Shown here in pieces: positions 4,796 to 5,591 of a DNA stretch of 5,591 nt (its first letter is position 1; each line of letters opens with the position of its first letter). The DNA lies in NCBI GenBank assembly GCA_002297935.1, contig DBLC01000003.1:1-5591 (forward strand). Direction: 5' to 3'. The stretch comes from Dialister sp. UBA734. GTDB taxonomy: Bacteria > Bacillota > Negativicutes > Veillonellales > Dialisteraceae. The position numbers and the translations under genes were made by a program. Below the pieces are notes generated by a model, which was not told the origin of the DNA, did not search any database, and saw only the letters and a program-made list of their open reading frames with translations.

Positions 4796-5098
4796 TTATG
4801 CCACCAGCACCTTTTCTTTCATAATCGTTTTATAGAATTCACTGTCTGGATTGACTTCTCGAATTTCAAATACATCCACTTTTTTCTGAAGTACTTCCCG
4901 TAATTCTTCTCCCAGTGCCAATACGTAAGTCAATTTGAAACCGTCTCCTCCAAAAACAAGGAAATCTAAATCACTAGCTGCATCGGCTTCTCCTCTGGCA
5001 TAGGAGCCAAATAAATAAAGTTCTTTTACATGATATTTTTCCGCTAAAGGTTTGACTAGCGTCATAATATCTTGCAAGGAAATCACTTGATTCTTCAT
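4796..5098 (-). CDS. MntA-type minimal nucleotidyltransferase (orphan antitoxin-like)
   Basis: This 100-residue protein is a minimal DNA-polymerase-beta-fold nucleotidyltransferase. It has the exact GSx10DxD signature: GSYARG (31-36) with Asp43 and Asp45 in SDLDFLV, and a third acid at Asp75 (KKVDVFE). All catalytic residues appear intact. In characterised HepT/MntA pairs such a protein is the antitoxin, transferring AMP onto a tyrosine of the HEPN RNase HepT. No HepT (RX4-6H HEPN) gene is present: the gap to pepP is only about 108 bp, and upstream only a short 3' gene remnant remains before repeats. It may be an orphan antitoxin, or pair with a distant or non-HEPN partner. AGGAGG sits 4 nt before the ATG, and this ATG overlaps the stop of the upstream remnant as ATGA. 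Confidence 0.85.
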   Translation of the reverse strand: MKNQVISLQDIMTLVKPLAEKYHVKELYLFGSYARGEADAASDLDFLVFGGDGFKLTYVLALGEELREVLQKKVDVFEIREVNPDSEFYKTIMKEKVLVA

Positions 5099-5199
5099 GG
5101 TGCCTCCTTTTGGAAATACAACTCTTCTATGTCATCTAGTGAAACGAATATACCCCAAGATCCCCTTCCTAAGGAAGGGGGTAAATATCGATAATACCG
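5095..5199 (-). pseudogene. 3' remnant of an unidentified gene upstream of mntA-like gene
   Basis: An open frame with no start codon at its head runs from a TAG (5200-5202, inside repeat R1) to TGA 5095-5097, overlapping the nucleotidyltransferase ATG as ATGA. The part beyond the repeats (5160-5095) reads SWGIFVSLDDIEELYFQKEA, which looks like ordinary protein, and it contains the downstream gene's AGGAGG. The 5' part passes through a perfect palindrome (5162-5180) and into R1. I infer the tail of a gene once coupled to the nucleotidyltransferase, cut off by repeat insertion. Its family is not recognised; a toxin-antitoxin partner is possible but unproven. Confidence 0.45.
5162..5180. repeat. 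Perfect 19-bp palindrome
   Basis: CCCCTTCCT-A-AGGAAGGGG, two perfect 9-nt arms around one base. It sits at the junction between the gene-like remnant (5095-5160) and repeat R1 copy C. Confidence 0.75.
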
Positions 5200-5347
5200 C
5201 TAGGAGCGGGTAGCACTGGGTTCGCTTGCAGTGTTCATAGTGAAGTATACCGCTTGCGCTGCCCATCTTCGCTTCGCTCCTAGCGATATAGTTCGCTTGC
5301 ACACCTCAGCCTTCGGCAGCTCGAGGGCAGGGGAGCCAAGACGTTAG
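5195..5347 (+). repeat. Dispersed repeat R1, copy C, with terminal inverted repeats
   Basis: The R1 core runs 5195-5263. It is followed by extra sequence whose CGCTCCTAGCGATA (5275-5288) is the inverted form of the R1 start TACCGCTAGGAGCG (5195-5208), matching 13 of 14. The R1 tail CCTCAGCCTTCGGCAGCT...GGGGAGCCAAGACGTTAG resumes at 5304-5347. No gene is seen here. Confidence 0.65.
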
Positions 5348-5390
5348 CAAGATTCAGATTGTCGTACATTTGGTGTTTCATCCCGCCACT

Positions 5391-5477
5391 GCTGCGAGAT
5401 TTCTCCACTTCTGCCTAACATAGTACTGAACCACCCTGCTGCGTCAGTCAGCACAAATCCCATCGGTCGAAATGACA
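5391..5477 (+). repeat. Dispersed repeat R2, copy B
   Basis: It begins GCTGCGAGATTTCTCCACT and ends CATCGGTCGAAATGACA, as in copy A at 2666-2749, with a different middle. R1 copy D follows about 15 bp later, reproducing the R2-R1 order of copy A. Confidence 0.65.
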
Positions 5478-5491
5478 GGGGTATTGCTACA

Positions 5492-5591
5492 GTTAGCGTT
5501 TTTTACCGCTAGGAGCGGGCAGCACTGGGTACGCTTGCGATGTTCATAGCGAAGTATACCGCTTGCGCTACCCCCTCAGCCTTCGGCAGCT
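5492..5591 (+). repeat. Dispersed repeat R1, copy D (cut by window end)
   Basis: GTTAGCGTTTTTTACCGCTA, then the R1 core and the CCCCCTCAGCCTTCGGCAGCT tail, at which the window ends. It is close to copies A-C in the core (GATGTTCATAGCGAAGTATA). It is non-coding. Confidence 0.7.

Noticed and set aside
5195..5263. tRNA gene, because of GGTTCGCTTGC in R1
   Set aside because: No acceptor stem, anticodon arm or CCA-side pairing can be fitted, and the same unit recurs four times with changes.

Overview
The window reads as a chromosomal segment of a non-model Firmicute. The gene set fits the Negativicutes best, perhaps an Acidaminococcus- or Dialister-like gut bacterium, but that is inference from gene order, moderate GC and repeat style, not from a marker gene. 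All supported genes lie on the minus strand, so transcription runs from high to low coordinates.

Layout in transcription order. 5591-5195 is dispersed-repeat DNA with no gene. 5199-5095 holds the 3' remnant of an unidentified gene, overlapping by ATGA the start of a small GSx10DxD nucleotidyltransferase of MntA type (5098-4796). A short gap follows with a candidate 24-codon ORF (4745-4671) and a good sigma-A-type promoter (4723-4695). Next come an M24 Xaa-Pro aminopeptidase (4687-3611) and efp, elongation factor P (3595-3035), 15 nt apart, ended by an intrinsic terminator (about 3008-2973). 2972-2272 is a gene-free, repeat-packed gap of about 700 bp. The second operon is asp23-like gene A (2271-1906), asp23-like gene B (1909-1574, ATGA-coupled), nusB (1480-1100) and a TsaD/Kae1-like M22 protein (988-44).

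The two gene groups match a conserved Firmicute neighbourhood: aminopeptidase plus efp, then Asp23/YqhY plus nusB, which in spore formers is separated by spoIIIA genes. Functionally it is housekeeping: translation of polyproline stretches (EF-P), Pro-peptide turnover, envelope or lipid-linked Asp23 proteins, rRNA antitermination (NusB) and a divergent Kae1-fold protein.

The unusual part is between and at the edges of the genes. A degenerate 7-bp tandem repeat, consensus roughly [AC]C[CT]AGTC, appears at five places: 1-60, 1037-1090, 1504-1573, 2330-2357 and 2911-2976. Where both sides are visible it forms inverted arrays facing a core; the core is 11-14 nt on either side of nusB and about 550 nt between efp and asp23. 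One array supplies the last codons and stop of the M22 gene. A second repeat system (R1 and R2, with GC-rich hairpins) occurs as R1...R2-R1 on both sides of the nucleotidyltransferase-pepP-efp block. No CRISPR, tRNA, rRNA or transposase gene is visible.
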